Shown one piece after another: positions 28,372 to 36,866 of a stretch of 64,000 bases of DNA. The position numbers and the translations under genes are program-made. The notes beneath the pieces are model-generated. The model was not told the origin of the DNA and did not search any database. It saw only the letters and a list, made by a program, of their open reading frames with translations. Positions within the stretch are counted from its first letter, which is position 1. The number at the start of each line of letters is the position of its first letter. Origin of the DNA: Bifidobacterium crudilactis (GTDB lineage Bacteria; Actinomycetota; Actinomycetes; Actinomycetales; Bifidobacteriaceae); NCBI RefSeq assembly GCF_000738005.1, contig NZ_JHAL01000002.1, forward strand, positions 124,001 through 188,000, written 5' to 3'.

Positions 28372-28977
28372 ATGGCAATGTTTCCAGCAATGTTTCCGGC
28401 AACGGTGAATGATTCGATTTTCAGTGACCTCTTTGATGACCCGTTCTTCGCGGGTTGGCGTGGTTCACGTACCAACGGTGCCGCGAATACGGACGGCACG
28501 GCGCTGATGCCGATGGCCGGGTCCGAGCTCATGAACACCGATGTCAAGGATAACGGCGACTCTTACGATGTCGACATTGATATGCCCGGCTTCGACAAGG
28601 ACAATATCAGGATTCAACTCGACAACGGGTATCTGACCGTATCGGCGCATCGCGAGGAGAATCATACCGAGGGTGATGTGAACACTGCGCAGGGCACTCA
28701 AGCGGCTGATGCTCAGCAGGGAGATGCTCAGCAGGGTGAAGCTCAGAATTCCAGCGCTTCTGACGGTTCAAACGTCTCTAGCAGCTCCGATGGCGGCGGC
28801 AAGTGGCTGCGTCGTGAGCGTTACGTCGGTTCGTGCTCGCGTAGCTTCTATGTCGGCTCGGATGTGAAGGAGTCCGACATCCACGCCAAGTACCAGAACG
28901 GTACTTTGTGCCTGCAGGTCCCGAAGAACACCGCCCCGCAGGTCGAGCAGGCTCACACCATAGCCATCGAAGGCTGA
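28372..28977 (+). CDS. Small heat-shock protein Hsp20 with low-complexity insertion
   Basis: 201 residues from ATG 28372, which has AAGGAG 8 bases upstream; an in-frame ATG at 28348 precedes the ribosome-binding site. The alpha-crystallin domain begins at DVKDNGDSYDVDIDMPGFDKDNI (segments, residues ~57-80) and ends with YQNGTLCLQVPK. Residues ~98-143 interrupt it with a Gln/Ala/Ser/Gly-rich segment (QQGDAQQGEAQNSSASDG) where other Hsp20 proteins have a short loop. The protein is an ATP-independent holdase. It stands alone behind a HAIR-like operator and is followed 17 bases later by a family A palindrome. Confidence 0.92.
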   Translation: MAMFPAMFPATVNDSIFSDLFDDPFFAGWRGSRTNGAANTDGTALMPMAGSELMNTDVKDNGDSYDVDIDMPGFDKDNIRIQLDNGYLTVSAHREENHTEGDVNTAQGTQAADAQQGDAQQGEAQNSSASDGSNVSSSSDGGGKWLRRERYVGSCSRSFYVGSDVKESDIHAKYQNGTLCLQVPKNTAPQVEQAHTIAIEG

Positions 28978-28994
28978 TTTACTCCCGCTTAGCT

Positions 28995-29067
28995 AGATAA
29001 CTGCACTAAAAGGACAGCTTTTCACCCAAAAAACTCCCCAAAAGCTGTCCTTTTAGTGCAGTTATCT
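28995..29067. repeat. Family A palindrome, copy 3
   Basis: The arms read AGATAACTGCACTAAAAGGA-CAGCTTTT and complement, with a short loop (subfamily A1). It lies between hsp20 and the AbiEi-like gene and, with copy 4, brackets that gene. Confidence 0.92.
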
Positions 29068-29128
29068 CATTTATGCACATGGGGGCTGTGGGATTGCTGC
29101 CGAATCGGTCTCGCGATAGCTTTTTGCA

Positions 29129-30154
29129 ATGGACAAATGGGACAAACTTGAGGTAAAGCTCAGAATAGCGAAGCATGAGCGGCTGTGTCTTAGTGGCGAG
29201 ACGCATTCCGAACAGATTGCACTTCGCCTTCGCAAACAGCAGGGACATCTGACGGAACCGTACCCAAATATGTATGTTGTTCGGGAGTGGTGGGAGCAGC
29301 TCGACCCACATAATCAATCGTTGACGGTGATTCGTTCTCTCGGTGCCAAGCACCCCGACTGGGTGTTCTGTTCACTCTCCGCTGCTTGCATATACGGCTT
29401 CGAGCATGCATATCGTTTGCACCGGGGATTGGTCCATATCGCCACTACAGGTTCGACCAACAGATGCCACGCTCCGCAACTGCGTCCTCATTACATTCCG
29501 GCCTCGCAATTGCATGTCGAGTCCCTTTACGGCATCCGGCTGACCAGCCCACTGCGCACAGTCTTCGATTGCGGTCGAGAATACGACTTCGTCTCCGCGC
29601 TCCCCATTGTCGATTCGGCGCTGGCTCGAGACGCCGTGCTGCACGACGACCTCATCGAATATTGTGAGACGCCGAAGCGGGGACGAGGCCGTGCAAGAGC
29701 CTTGAAAGTCGCCCGAGCGGCAGACCCTCTTAGTGAGAACGGCGGAGAATCGATGTGTCGGGCCGTCATCATCGAACAGGGGTTCCAGGCCCCGGAATTG
29801 CAAGTCGAGTTCATCGACCCGGTTGAAGCAGGCAAACGGTATCGGACGGATTTTCTCTGGGAACTGCCCGATGGCAAGCGCATCGCTGGGGAATACGATG
29901 GCAAGCAGAAGTATCTGGACCGTGCCATGACCGGGGATGCACACGCCGGGGAGGTGATTCTGGAGGAGCGCAACCGTGAACAGCGCATAAAGCTCGCCGG
30001 AATCAGCGACATCATCAGGTTTGACTTCTCAGACATCATCAATCCCACCAATATGGTCAATAAGCTGGAACTATGTAACATTCCCCGTCAGCAACCCTCT
30101 TCGGCGAAGATAACTGCACTAAAAGGACAGCTTTTTGGCCGAAAATCGCTCTGA
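29129..30154 (+). CDS. AbiEi-like N-terminus fused to a DUF559/Vsr-like nuclease fold
   Basis: 341 residues. The N-terminal ~150 residues, with YPNMYVVREWWEQL, PDWVFCSLSAACIYGFEHAYRLH and LYGIRLTSPLRTVFDCGREYDFVSAL (segments), resemble AbiEi-type antitoxin/transcriptional proteins common in actinobacteria. The C-terminal part has GGESMCRAVI, D241 in RTDFLWEL and E255-YDGK259, as in DUF559-type PD-(D/E)xK folds. No AbiEii toxin is present. The last ~16 residues (ITALKGQLFGRKSL) are encoded by the family A palindrome, which also supplies the stop. The ribosome-binding site is weak, so the start is uncertain. The role is unknown; defence is inferred. Confidence 0.7.
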   Translation: MDKWDKLEVKLRIAKHERLCLSGETHSEQIALRLRKQQGHLTEPYPNMYVVREWWEQLDPHNQSLTVIRSLGAKHPDWVFCSLSAACIYGFEHAYRLHRGLVHIATTGSTNRCHAPQLRPHYIPASQLHVESLYGIRLTSPLRTVFDCGREYDFVSALPIVDSALARDAVLHDDLIEYCETPKRGRGRARALKVARAADPLSENGGESMCRAVIIEQGFQAPELQVEFIDPVEAGKRYRTDFLWELPDGKRIAGEYDGKQKYLDRAMTGDAHAGEVILEERNREQRIKLAGISDIIRFDFSDIINPTNMVNKLELCNIPRQQPSSAKITALKGQLFGRKSL

Positions 30155-30180
30155 AAGCTGTCCTTTTAGTGCAGTTATCT
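30108..30180. repeat. Family A palindrome, copy 4
   Basis: The pairing extends outward to GAAGATAAC/GTTATCTTC. It overlaps the 3' end of the AbiEi-like gene and ends 69 bases before the MFS start. Confidence 0.92.
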
Positions 30181-30248
30181 TCTTTTGCCCTGTCGGGGGA
30201 GTAAAACTGTGGGTTAAGGATGACCGTAATCAAGGGGAGAGGTACGGC

Positions 30249-31736
30249 GTGACCGCAAGCAAAGAACTTTGGCGCTCCCAGGGGTATCTCGCGTGGTTTA
30301 CCGCTGATACCGCAGTGGCGGTGGGCACGGCGTTGCGAGGTTTCGCCATTCCTCTGATTGCATTCTCGGTTTCTCACTCGCTCGCCACCGCAGGATGGCT
30401 CGCCACGATGTCCGCGGTGTTGCAGCAGGGCTGCACCTTGCTGGGCGGCACTATCGTCGACCGTCACCCCCGCAAACCACTGATTATCGCCAACGCCGTC
30501 ATTCAAACCCTGCTGTGGACCATGGTCTCGGCGTTGATGATTAGCGGCCGTTTGAACATCACCGTGCTGTTCGCGGTCGTCGGCGTCGCCGCATGCACGA
30601 CAGGACTTATCGGAGAGGCGACCGACGCGGCACTCCGCTCGATTATCGACATGCAGGAATACTCCAAAGCTCGAAGCATCAACGAGGGCCGCGATGCCAC
30701 GATCAATATGGCGGGCAGCCCGATTGGGGGCATTCTCTACGGCATCCAGCCTTGGCTGCCCTTCGTATGCTCGGCGTTGGTGTATGCGATTGCAGGTGGT
30801 AGCGCGACCCGTTTGCACCTGCGCAAGCGCGGGATGCCAATGGATGCCGATGCGGGTGCCGGTGCCAGTGCCAGCGCTGACGTGGGTTCCGGCGACCGGG
30901 CAAGTGAGGCAAATGGGGCAGGGCACAGCACATCCGATGTGGTTCAGGCAGCTGGAATTGACAGCTCTGATATTGACAGCTCCGGTATCGGAGCAGCCGG
31001 TATAACAACAGTTGGCATCGATGCTGCCGAAATTAGTGCCTCTGAAATTCAGCAAGCCCGCTCAGGCAATGGCAGCGCCCAACGCGAAGGGCACGACGAA
31101 ACGCGTACCTCATTTATGAGTGACTTCGTACTCGGATGGCAGTGGACTTTTCACAGCTACAGGCTGCCGCTCATCATCGTGGCTGCCAGCCTTATCAATT
31201 TCGGACTCAATGGTCTTCAGTACACGATTCAACTCCACCTCATCAATGTAGGCACCGAACCCTTCCGCATAGGGCTGATGGATACCGGAGTGTGCATCGG
31301 TATGCTGGTCGGCTCGATACTGGCGAATCGGCTCAGTGACAAGGTGCATGTGGGCAAGATGATGTGTGCAGCCTTCATCATGGCCTTCGTGTTTGTCATA
31401 CCTATGCTTGTCGATAGCAACTACTGGGTGATTCTCATCTGCTATGCCTTTGTGGCGCTGCCCTTCCCCATGGTCAATTCGATGCTGTTCGGATTTGTGT
31501 TCTCCAAAACCGATGAAAACCTTCAAGGCCGGGTGGCGACGGTTATCTCCGTGCCCGCCCAGGTGCTGTCGATGTTCTGCGGCGGCATTGCAGGGAGTCT
31601 GCTGCCCTTTACGGGTTTCACGGTGTCTATGGCCATATTCTGGGGGGCCATTGGAATCAGTATGTTGATTGCAACTCTGAGTCCGGCCATCAGAGGTATT
31701 CCAAAATCCGATGAATGGGCGAATGCGCGGCTCTGA
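30249..31736 (+). CDS. MFS transporter
   Basis: 495 residues from GTG 30249, preceded by GGGGAGAGG; the open frame runs back into the palindrome but without a good start. Twelve membrane segments are apparent, with the family loop GGTIVDRHPRKPL after helix 2. The closest general type is the DHA3-like drug or metabolite exporters. The central cytoplasmic loop (residues ~192-287) is unusually long and low-complexity (GAGASASADVG, SSDIDSSGIGAAG). The substrate is unknown. It stands alone between copies 4 and 5 of the family A palindrome. Confidence 0.82.
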   Translation: MTASKELWRSQGYLAWFTADTAVAVGTALRGFAIPLIAFSVSHSLATAGWLATMSAVLQQGCTLLGGTIVDRHPRKPLIIANAVIQTLLWTMVSALMISGRLNITVLFAVVGVAACTTGLIGEATDAALRSIIDMQEYSKARSINEGRDATINMAGSPIGGILYGIQPWLPFVCSALVYAIAGGSATRLHLRKRGMPMDADAGAGASASADVGSGDRASEANGAGHSTSDVVQAAGIDSSDIDSSGIGAAGITTVGIDAAEISASEIQQARSGNGSAQREGHDETRTSFMSDFVLGWQWTFHSYRLPLIIVAASLINFGLNGLQYTIQLHLINVGTEPFRIGLMDTGVCIGMLVGSILANRLSDKVHVGKMMCAAFIMAFVFVIPMLVDSNYWVILICYAFVALPFPMVNSMLFGFVFSKTDENLQGRVATVISVPAQVLSMFCGGIAGSLLPFTGFTVSMAIFWGAIGISMLIATLSPAIRGIPKSDEWANARL

Positions 31737-31750
31737 ACCGGCAGCATCGA

Positions 31751-31823
31751 AGATAACTGCACTAAAAGGACAGCTTTTTGGCCCAAAATCTCTATGAAAG
31801 CTGTCCTTTTAGTGCAGTTATCT
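31751..31823. repeat. Family A palindrome, copy 5
   Basis: Perfect arms including GAAGATAAC/GTTATCTTC. The interior is almost identical to copy 4 (CTTTTTGGCCCAAAAT). It marks the right edge of the adk-infA island, 130 bases before infA. Confidence 0.92.
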
Positions 31824-31953
31824 TCTGAGAAGCATGGAAACAGTCGGCTTGGCGACACGCCCATAGCACATATCCGGCATTGCTGCTATATTTGCAATTT
31901 GGTGTGTCTTCGGACATAACAGTGTAACACGTCCAAAGAACGGAATGAGGGTC

Positions 31954-32172
31954 ATGGCAAAAGACGGTGTGATTGAAGTCGAAGGTCGAGTGGCAGAAGC
32001 ATTGCCGAACGCAATGTTCCGCGTCGAACTGGAAAACAAACACATTGTGCTCGCTACGATTTCAGGGAAAATGCGTAAGAACTACATCCGCATTCTTCCT
32101 CAGGATCGTGTCGTGCTCGAAATGAGCCCTTATGATCTGAACCGCGGTCGTATTACGTACCGTTACAAGTAA
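31954..32172 (+). CDS. infA: Translation initiation factor IF-1
   Basis: 72 residues from ATG 31954 ([13 protein letters not shown]), the exact family length; GAATGAGGG precedes it. The S1-like OB fold includes [35 protein letters not shown] (segments). IF-1 covers the ribosomal A site during initiation. It opens the alpha operon: rpmJ, rpsM, rpsK, rpoA and rplQ follow. Confidence 0.97.
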   Translation: MAKDGVIEVEGRVAEALPNAMFRVELENKHIVLATISGKMRKNYIRILPQDRVVLEMSPYDLNRGRITYRYK

Positions 32173-32200
32173 GGGTACAAGTAAAAGGTACAAGTAAAGG
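32163..32200 (+). repeat. Triplicated short repeat between infA and rpmJ
   Basis: (G)TACAAGTAA occurs three times in a row at 13-14 base spacing; the first copy is the end and stop of infA. It looks like a small tandem duplication of the gene end, giving three successive stops. Confidence 0.6.
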
Positions 32201-32206
32201 AAAACC

Positions 32207-32320
32207 ATGAAGGTCAGCCCAAGTGTGAAGAGGATCTGCGAAAACTGCCGTGTGATCCGTCGTCACGGCCGCGTCATGGTGATCTGCACCAACCCACGCC
32301 ATAAACAGCGTCAAGGCTGA
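32207..32320 (+). CDS. rpmJ: 50S ribosomal protein L36 (bL36), zinc type
   Basis: 37 residues, [20 protein letters not shown] followed by [17 protein letters not shown]; too short for most automatic screens. Cys11, Cys14, Cys27 and His32 are the zinc ligands of the C+ form. TAAAGGAAAACC precedes the ATG. It lies between infA and rpsM as in most bacteria. Confidence 0.96.
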   Translation: MKVSPSVKRICENCRVIRRHGRVMVICTNPRHKQRQG

Positions 32321-32449
32321 GTAGATCAACCAGCGGCAATAGCATAAGGCGCTGAGTCACAGCACAAGCTGAACCCCGGGCACGCAGGCCTGGGCCGGGA
32401 AACCGGACGACTCGGTGCATAACCTGCGTAGGAACACAAAGGAATCGCA

Positions 32450-32827
32450 ATGGCACGTCTTGCCGGAGTCGACATCCCCAATGAGAAGCGCATTGAAATC
32501 GCCCTCACCTACATTTTTGGTGTCGGTCGTACTCGCGCCGAGAAAACTCTTGCCGAGACCGGAATCAATCCGGATACCCGCGTCAAGGATCTCACGGATG
32601 AGCAGCTTATCACGCTGCGAGATTACCTCGAAGGCAACTACAAGATCGAGGGTGACCTGCGTCGTGAAATCGATGCGGATATTCGCCGTAAGATCCAGAT
32701 CAACTCCTACCAAGGCCAGCGTCACCGTAGGGGCCTTCCTGTGCGTGGTCAGCGCACGAAGACCAATGCTCGTACCCGCAAGGGCCCGAAGCGCACGGTC
32801 GCAGGTAAGAAGAAGGCTACTAAGTAG
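32450..32827 (+). CDS. rpsM: 30S ribosomal protein S13 (uS13)
   Basis: 125 residues with [20 protein letters not shown], the helix-two-turn-helix core, and [21 protein letters not shown]13 forms intersubunit bridges and contacts P-site tRNA. It is 129 bases after rpmJ. The start is ATG 32450 after AAAGGAA. Confidence 0.97.
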   Translation: MARLAGVDIPNEKRIEIALTYIFGVGRTRAEKTLAETGINPDTRVKDLTDEQLITLRDYLEGNYKIEGDLRREIDADIRRKIQINSYQGQRHRRGLPVRGQRTKTNARTRKGPKRTVAGKKKATK

Positions 32828-32931
32828 TAGGCCTTGCCTCAGGCCACGGATGACCATCCGGGGAGCAATCCTCAGCAAGTCTCCATCGTCTGAGCAACAG
32901 TAAGAAATTCGGTATTAGGAAACGAGGGTCA

Positions 32932-33330
32932 ATGGCAGCTGCGAAGCAAGCCGCGCGCAAGCCCCGTCGTCGGGATCGCAAGTCGGTACCGGTAGGGCAG
33001 GCGCACATCAAGTCAACATTCAACAACACGATCATCTCGATCACCGACCCGTCCGGCGCCGTCGTCGCATGGGCATCAGGTGGCGATGTTGGTTTCAAGG
33101 GTTCAAGGAAGTCCACTCCTTACGCCGCAGGCATGGCTGCAGAGTCAGCCGCCCGCAAGGCGATGGAGCACGGCGTCAAGAAGGTCGACGTCTTCGTGAA
33201 GGGCCCGGGTTCTGGTCGTGAGACCGCAATCCGTTCCCTGCAGTCCGCTGGACTTGAGGTCGGTTCCATTTCCGACGTCACCCCACAAGCGCATAACGGC
33301 GTACGCCCACCAAAGCGCCGTCGCGTCTGA
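32932..33330 (+). CDS. rpsK: 30S ribosomal protein S11 (uS11)
   Basis: 132 residues with [41 protein letters not shown] and the C-terminal [11 protein letters not shown]11 shapes the platform next to the mRNA exit. It follows rpsM by 104 bases and precedes rpoA by 77. Confidence 0.97.
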   Translation: MAAAKQAARKPRRRDRKSVPVGQAHIKSTFNNTIISITDPSGAVVAWASGGDVGFKGSRKSTPYAAGMAAESAARKAMEHGVKKVDVFVKGPGSGRETAIRSLQSAGLEVGSISDVTPQAHNGVRPPKRRRV

Positions 33331-33407
33331 GCACTTAAGAAACCCATCCATCCACCCGCTTGACACCGATGAGTGCACCATCGGCAAGAGCTGAAAGGAT
33401 AACAACA

Positions 33408-34403
33408 GTGCTTATCGCACAGCGTCCAACACTTACTGAGGAAGTCGTCAATTCTCAACGTTCTCGTTTCACCATCGAGCCACTTGAGCCAGGTTTCGGC
33501 TATACGCTCGGTAATTCGCTGCGTCGCACGCTCCTGAGCTCCATTCCGGGGGCTGCTGTGACTTCGGTCCGCATCTCCGGCGCATTGCATGAGTTCACCA
33601 CGTTGCCTGGTGTCGAGGAGGATGTCACTGAGATCCTGCTGAACATCAAGGGCATTGTGCTGACCAGCGAGTATGACGAGCCGGTCGTCATGTATCTGCG
33701 TAAGAGCGGGAATGGCGAAGCGACAGCAGGAGACATCACACCTCCCGCTGGCGTGGTTATCGCCAACCCAGATTTGCACATCGCAAATCTTGCGGAGGAT
33801 GGGGAACTGGAGATCGAGTTCACGGTCGAGCGTGGCCGTGGCTACGTACCGGCTCAGTTGAACAAGCAGGACGGCGATGAAATCGGTCGCATTCCGGTTG
33901 ATTCGATTTACTCCCCAGTGCTCAAGGTCAGCTACAAGGTCGAGGCGACGCGTGTTGAACAGCGCACCGATTTCGACAAGCTCGTCCTCGACGTTGAAAC
34001 CAAGCCGGCGATTTCACCTCGTGACGCCGTGGCTTCCGCAGGTTCGACCCTGGTCGAGCTCTTCGGACTGTGCCGCGAACTGAACACGCAGGCTGAAGGA
34101 GTGGAAGTTGGTCCGGCTCCGGTCGTCGAAGAGACGAACCCTGAGTTGGCCGTCCCGATTGAGGATTTGAACCTTACGCAGCGTTCATACAACTGCCTCA
34201 AGCGCGAAGGCATCCACACCATCGGTGAGCTTGTCGCCCATACCGAGCAGGATTTGCTCGATATACGCAATTTCGGTATGAAATCCATTGACGAGGTCAA
34301 AGAGAAGCTCCAAACCATGGGCATGTCTCTTAAGGCATCACCGCTGGGCTTTGATACCACAAACCTCGAAGGCGGAACCTTCTTCTCACCCGAAGACGAG
34401 TAG
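33408..34403 (+). CDS. rpoA: DNA-directed RNA polymerase alpha subunit
   Basis: 331 residues from GTG 33408, with GAAAGG 9 bases upstream; an in-frame ATG further upstream lies in the leader. The N-terminal assembly domain shows [21 protein letters not shown] and [15 protein letters not shown]. The C-terminal domain (~245-315), which binds UP elements and activators, carries [21 protein letters not shown] and [15 protein letters not shown]. The dimer nucleates core polymerase assembly. Confidence 0.97.
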   Translation: MLIAQRPTLTEEVVNSQRSRFTIEPLEPGFGYTLGNSLRRTLLSSIPGAAVTSVRISGALHEFTTLPGVEEDVTEILLNIKGIVLTSEYDEPVVMYLRKSGNGEATAGDITPPAGVVIANPDLHIANLAEDGELEIEFTVERGRGYVPAQLNKQDGDEIGRIPVDSIYSPVLKVSYKVEATRVEQRTDFDKLVLDVETKPAISPRDAVASAGSTLVELFGLCRELNTQAEGVEVGPAPVVEETNPELAVPIEDLNLTQRSYNCLKREGIHTIGELVAHTEQDLLDIRNFGMKSIDEVKEKLQTMGMSLKASPLGFDTTNLEGGTFFSPEDE

Positions 34404-34417
34404 GCCAGTCATCGGTG

Positions 34418-34440
34418 CGGGTGTCGATATGACGCCCGCA
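34418..34440 (+). promoter_or_regulatory. Hairpin between rpoA and rplQ
   Basis: GCGGGTGTC pairs with GACGCCCGC (one G-U pair) around 5 bases, 14 bases after the rpoA stop. It lies inside the 152-base gap; there is no U tract. It may be a partial terminator or a processing site. Confidence 0.35.
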
Positions 34441-34555
34441 TCGTGAAGCCTGCCATTCCTTGGGTGGAGAATATCCACCGTCGATTTACCGCTCCGTCCT
34501 CCGGATGATCGGGCAGATGCCCACCTGGAGTGTGCGGAACTTATAAGGAGAAATA

Positions 34556-35197
34556 ATGCCAAGACCAAAGAAGGGCCCACGTCTGGCCTCAAGCCCAGCC
34601 CATGAGCGGCTGATGCTCGCCAATATGTCGACGAGCCTGTTCATGCATGGTCAGATTACGACCACGCTGCCGAAGGCCAAGCGTCTTCGTCCTGTGGCCG
34701 AGCGCCTGATTACCTTTGCGAAGCGCGGAGATCTGCATTCCCGTCGTCGCGTGATGCGCGTCATCCGCAACAAGTCCGTCGTGCACCTGCTCTTCACGCA
34801 GATTGCCGAGCAGATGGAGCAGCGTGAAGGTGGCTATACGCGTATCACCCGTATCGCCAACCGTCACGGTGACAACGCACCTCAGGCCGTCATCGAGCTC
34901 GTCACCGAGCCGCTGTCAGCCAAGCAGTCCACCGTCAAGGAAGCCGAAGCAGCAACCAAGGTTGCCGCCAAGGACGAGGCAGCCGAAGTCGATGCAGCAG
35001 TAGATGCCGCAATCGTCGAGGGTGCCGGTGCGGATGCTGTCGAGCAGGCCGTTGAAGCCAACGACACCGATACCGATGTCGAGACCGCCAATGAGACCGC
35101 AATCGATCTTGAGAAGGACGCTGCGGCGGCCGATTCCGCAGAGGCCGAGGCAGAAGAAGATGCCGACGTCGCTGAGGATGCCAAGAAAGCCGAGTAG
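34556..35197 (+). CDS. rplQ: 50S ribosomal protein L17 (bL17) with long acidic tail
   Basis: 213 residues. Residues 1-~122 are L17 ([53 protein letters not shown]). Residues ~123-213 are an Ala/Glu/Asp-rich low-complexity tail ([20 protein letters not shown]), absent from E. coli L17 (127 residues) but seen in varied form in actinobacteria. The start is ATG 34556 after AAGGAG. It ends the alpha operon; a perfect 18-bp hairpin follows. Confidence 0.95.
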   Translation: MPRPKKGPRLASSPAHERLMLANMSTSLFMHGQITTTLPKAKRLRPVAERLITFAKRGDLHSRRRVMRVIRNKSVVHLLFTQIAEQMEQREGGYTRITRIANRHGDNAPQAVIELVTEPLSAKQSTVKEAEAATKVAAKDEAAEVDAAVDAAIVEGAGADAVEQAVEANDTDTDVETANETAIDLEKDAAAADSAEAEAEEDADVAEDAKKAE

Positions 35198-35262
35198 TCG
35201 CTTTCGTTGACCGAACACGGCACTTGTGCCGGATGAGTTCGGGAGACCGTGTGTCTTACTGC

Positions 35263-35300
35263 GTTGAGGCCGGACAATCACCTGATTGTCCGGCCTCAAC
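35263..35300 (+). terminator. Perfect 18-bp hairpin after rplQ
   Basis: GTTGAGGCCGGACAATCA and its exact complement, separated by only CC, start 66 bases after the rplQ stop. It is the probable end of the alpha operon. There is no U run, so it may act as a 3' stabiliser or an intrinsic terminator of the U-poor actinobacterial kind. Confidence 0.65.
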
Positions 35301-35437
35301 TATGTCTGGAGTTCGCTTAGGATGCACAATGTGCGTGAAAGTGTGCAAAGTAGCACGGGAAGGCAGCAAATCAGCGTGCTTCGTGTGCTTCAATACACAG
35401 TTGTGTCGTGTGGGCAGTGCGCTGCAGACTTTGAGAT

Positions 35438-35509
35438 AGATAACTGCACTAAAAGGACAGCAATGGGGTAATAATTTCTTGGAAAAGCTGTCCTTTTAGT
35501 GCAGTTATC
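35438..35509. repeat. Family A palindrome, copy 6
   Basis: Subfamily A2 (interior CAATGGGGTAATAATTTCTT). It is preceded by GCTGCAGACTTTGAGAT and followed by TATTGGGTCCTTA; both flanks recur at copies 10 and 1, so the mobile or duplicated unit is larger than the palindrome. Confidence 0.9.
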
Positions 35510-35649
35510 ATATTGGGTCCTTACCTGCCAAAACGCGAAGAGCCACTTTGATATGCACTTTGTGCGCTTATGGTGCACAATGTTCCGAACTGGAGCTGTC
35601 AGCCGGCTTATCATGCGGTTCAGACCAGTTCTTTTTGCTGAGTGATGTC

Positions 35650-35751
35650 GTTTGTGTAGGGATGTAGCGCAAGACACGTCTGCCTTTTCGTGCAATATAA
35701 CGTGATAGCAGCGCTGCGAGGCTTTGAATACTTCAGAATCCCTACACAAAC
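35650..35751. repeat. Family B inverted repeat, copy 1
   Basis: GTTTGTGTAGGGAT and ATCCCTACACAAAC (14-base perfect arms) enclose 74 bases. It ends 20 bases before the truA ATG. Confidence 0.85.
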
Positions 35752-35771
35752 GCATACAGGGGTGTGGAACA

Positions 35772-36683
35772 ATGGTTGATGTGCTTCGACTACGAATTGA
35801 TTGCGCCTATGACGGCTCGGAATTCCATGGATGGGCCCGACAGCCGCATCTGCGAACCGTTCAGGGTGTGATGGAGGACTGCATCTGCCGTATTCTGCAC
35901 CTCGACCGTGAGAAACCACCGATTCGTCTGGTCGTCGCAGGACGTACCGACACGGGTGTGCATGCCAGCCGTCAGACCTGTCATCTCGATATCGAAGAGC
36001 AAACGTTGCAACGCGCGGTCGGGCATCTAACGCTGCAGCCCATGGCCGCACTCGAACACCGTCTTCGACATATTCTGCCCGCCGATATCGCGATACACCG
36101 TATATCGCTGGCGCCCCCGGGATTCGACGCCCGCTTCTCTGCCCTGGAACGTGTCTATGTGTATCGCGTAAGCGATTCCTCGACAACATACGACCCAAGA
36201 CTCCGGCATTGCGTCGCCAGGGTGGAGGGCGAACTGGATATCGAGGCCATGAATTCCGCGTTATTCCATTGCGTTGGTCTGCACGACTTCGGTTCCTTCG
36301 CCACGCCTAATGAGGGCGGGACCACCATCCGGGAGGTCAAATCCCTGCAGTGGCATCGAATAGGAATCCAGGATGTGCGCGCCTCCGCTGACGACATTTC
36401 CCTGCAGCGCGGCGGTCTTATCGCACTGACCATAGTGGCGGACGCATTCGCTCACAATATGGTGCGTTCGCTGGTGCAGGCCTCGCTGCAGATAGGCCTC
36501 GGCAAACGGGATGAGGGCTGGTTCATCGAGAAACTGCATCATCCCAAGCGAGAGGGGTCCACCGGCCCGGCTGCTGCTTGCGGTCTGACTCTTGAGCGCA
36601 TCGCGTACCCTGCCGACGAGATGCTCGCCGAACGTGCCGAGCGCATCCGCGCCAGGCGTGAATTGCCTGCGGATAGCGACTGA
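35772..36683 (+). CDS. truA: tRNA pseudouridine synthase A
   Basis: 303 residues from ATG 35772 (MVDVLRLRIDCAYDGSEFHGW); the frame extends upstream only through repeat DNA. The catalytic aspartate is D60 in AGRTDTGVHA. It converts U38-40 of the tRNA anticodon stem to pseudouridine. The ribosome-binding site is weak (GGGGTG). A location just after rplQ is the usual actinobacterial order. Confidence 0.95.
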   Translation: MVDVLRLRIDCAYDGSEFHGWARQPHLRTVQGVMEDCICRILHLDREKPPIRLVVAGRTDTGVHASRQTCHLDIEEQTLQRAVGHLTLQPMAALEHRLRHILPADIAIHRISLAPPGFDARFSALERVYVYRVSDSSTTYDPRLRHCVARVEGELDIEAMNSALFHCVGLHDFGSFATPNEGGTTIREVKSLQWHRIGIQDVRASADDISLQRGGLIALTIVADAFAHNMVRSLVQASLQIGLGKRDEGWFIEKLHHPKREGSTGPAAACGLTLERIAYPADEMLAERAERIRARRELPADSD

Positions 36684-36866
36684 GCTCTCTCGTAACACCT
36701 GTCTCGTAACACCAGCTGTTGGCATCGGTAATGAAATACGCCTACCCTTAGGCGTAATCGATTCATCCGGTTCGGTGCAACGAAGTACCGTATTGGCTTG
36801 CATCTGGCGGCTTTCTTAGACCCACAGGATGCGGTGCCGGTCCGGCGCTCACCGTTGGTCGAAGAA

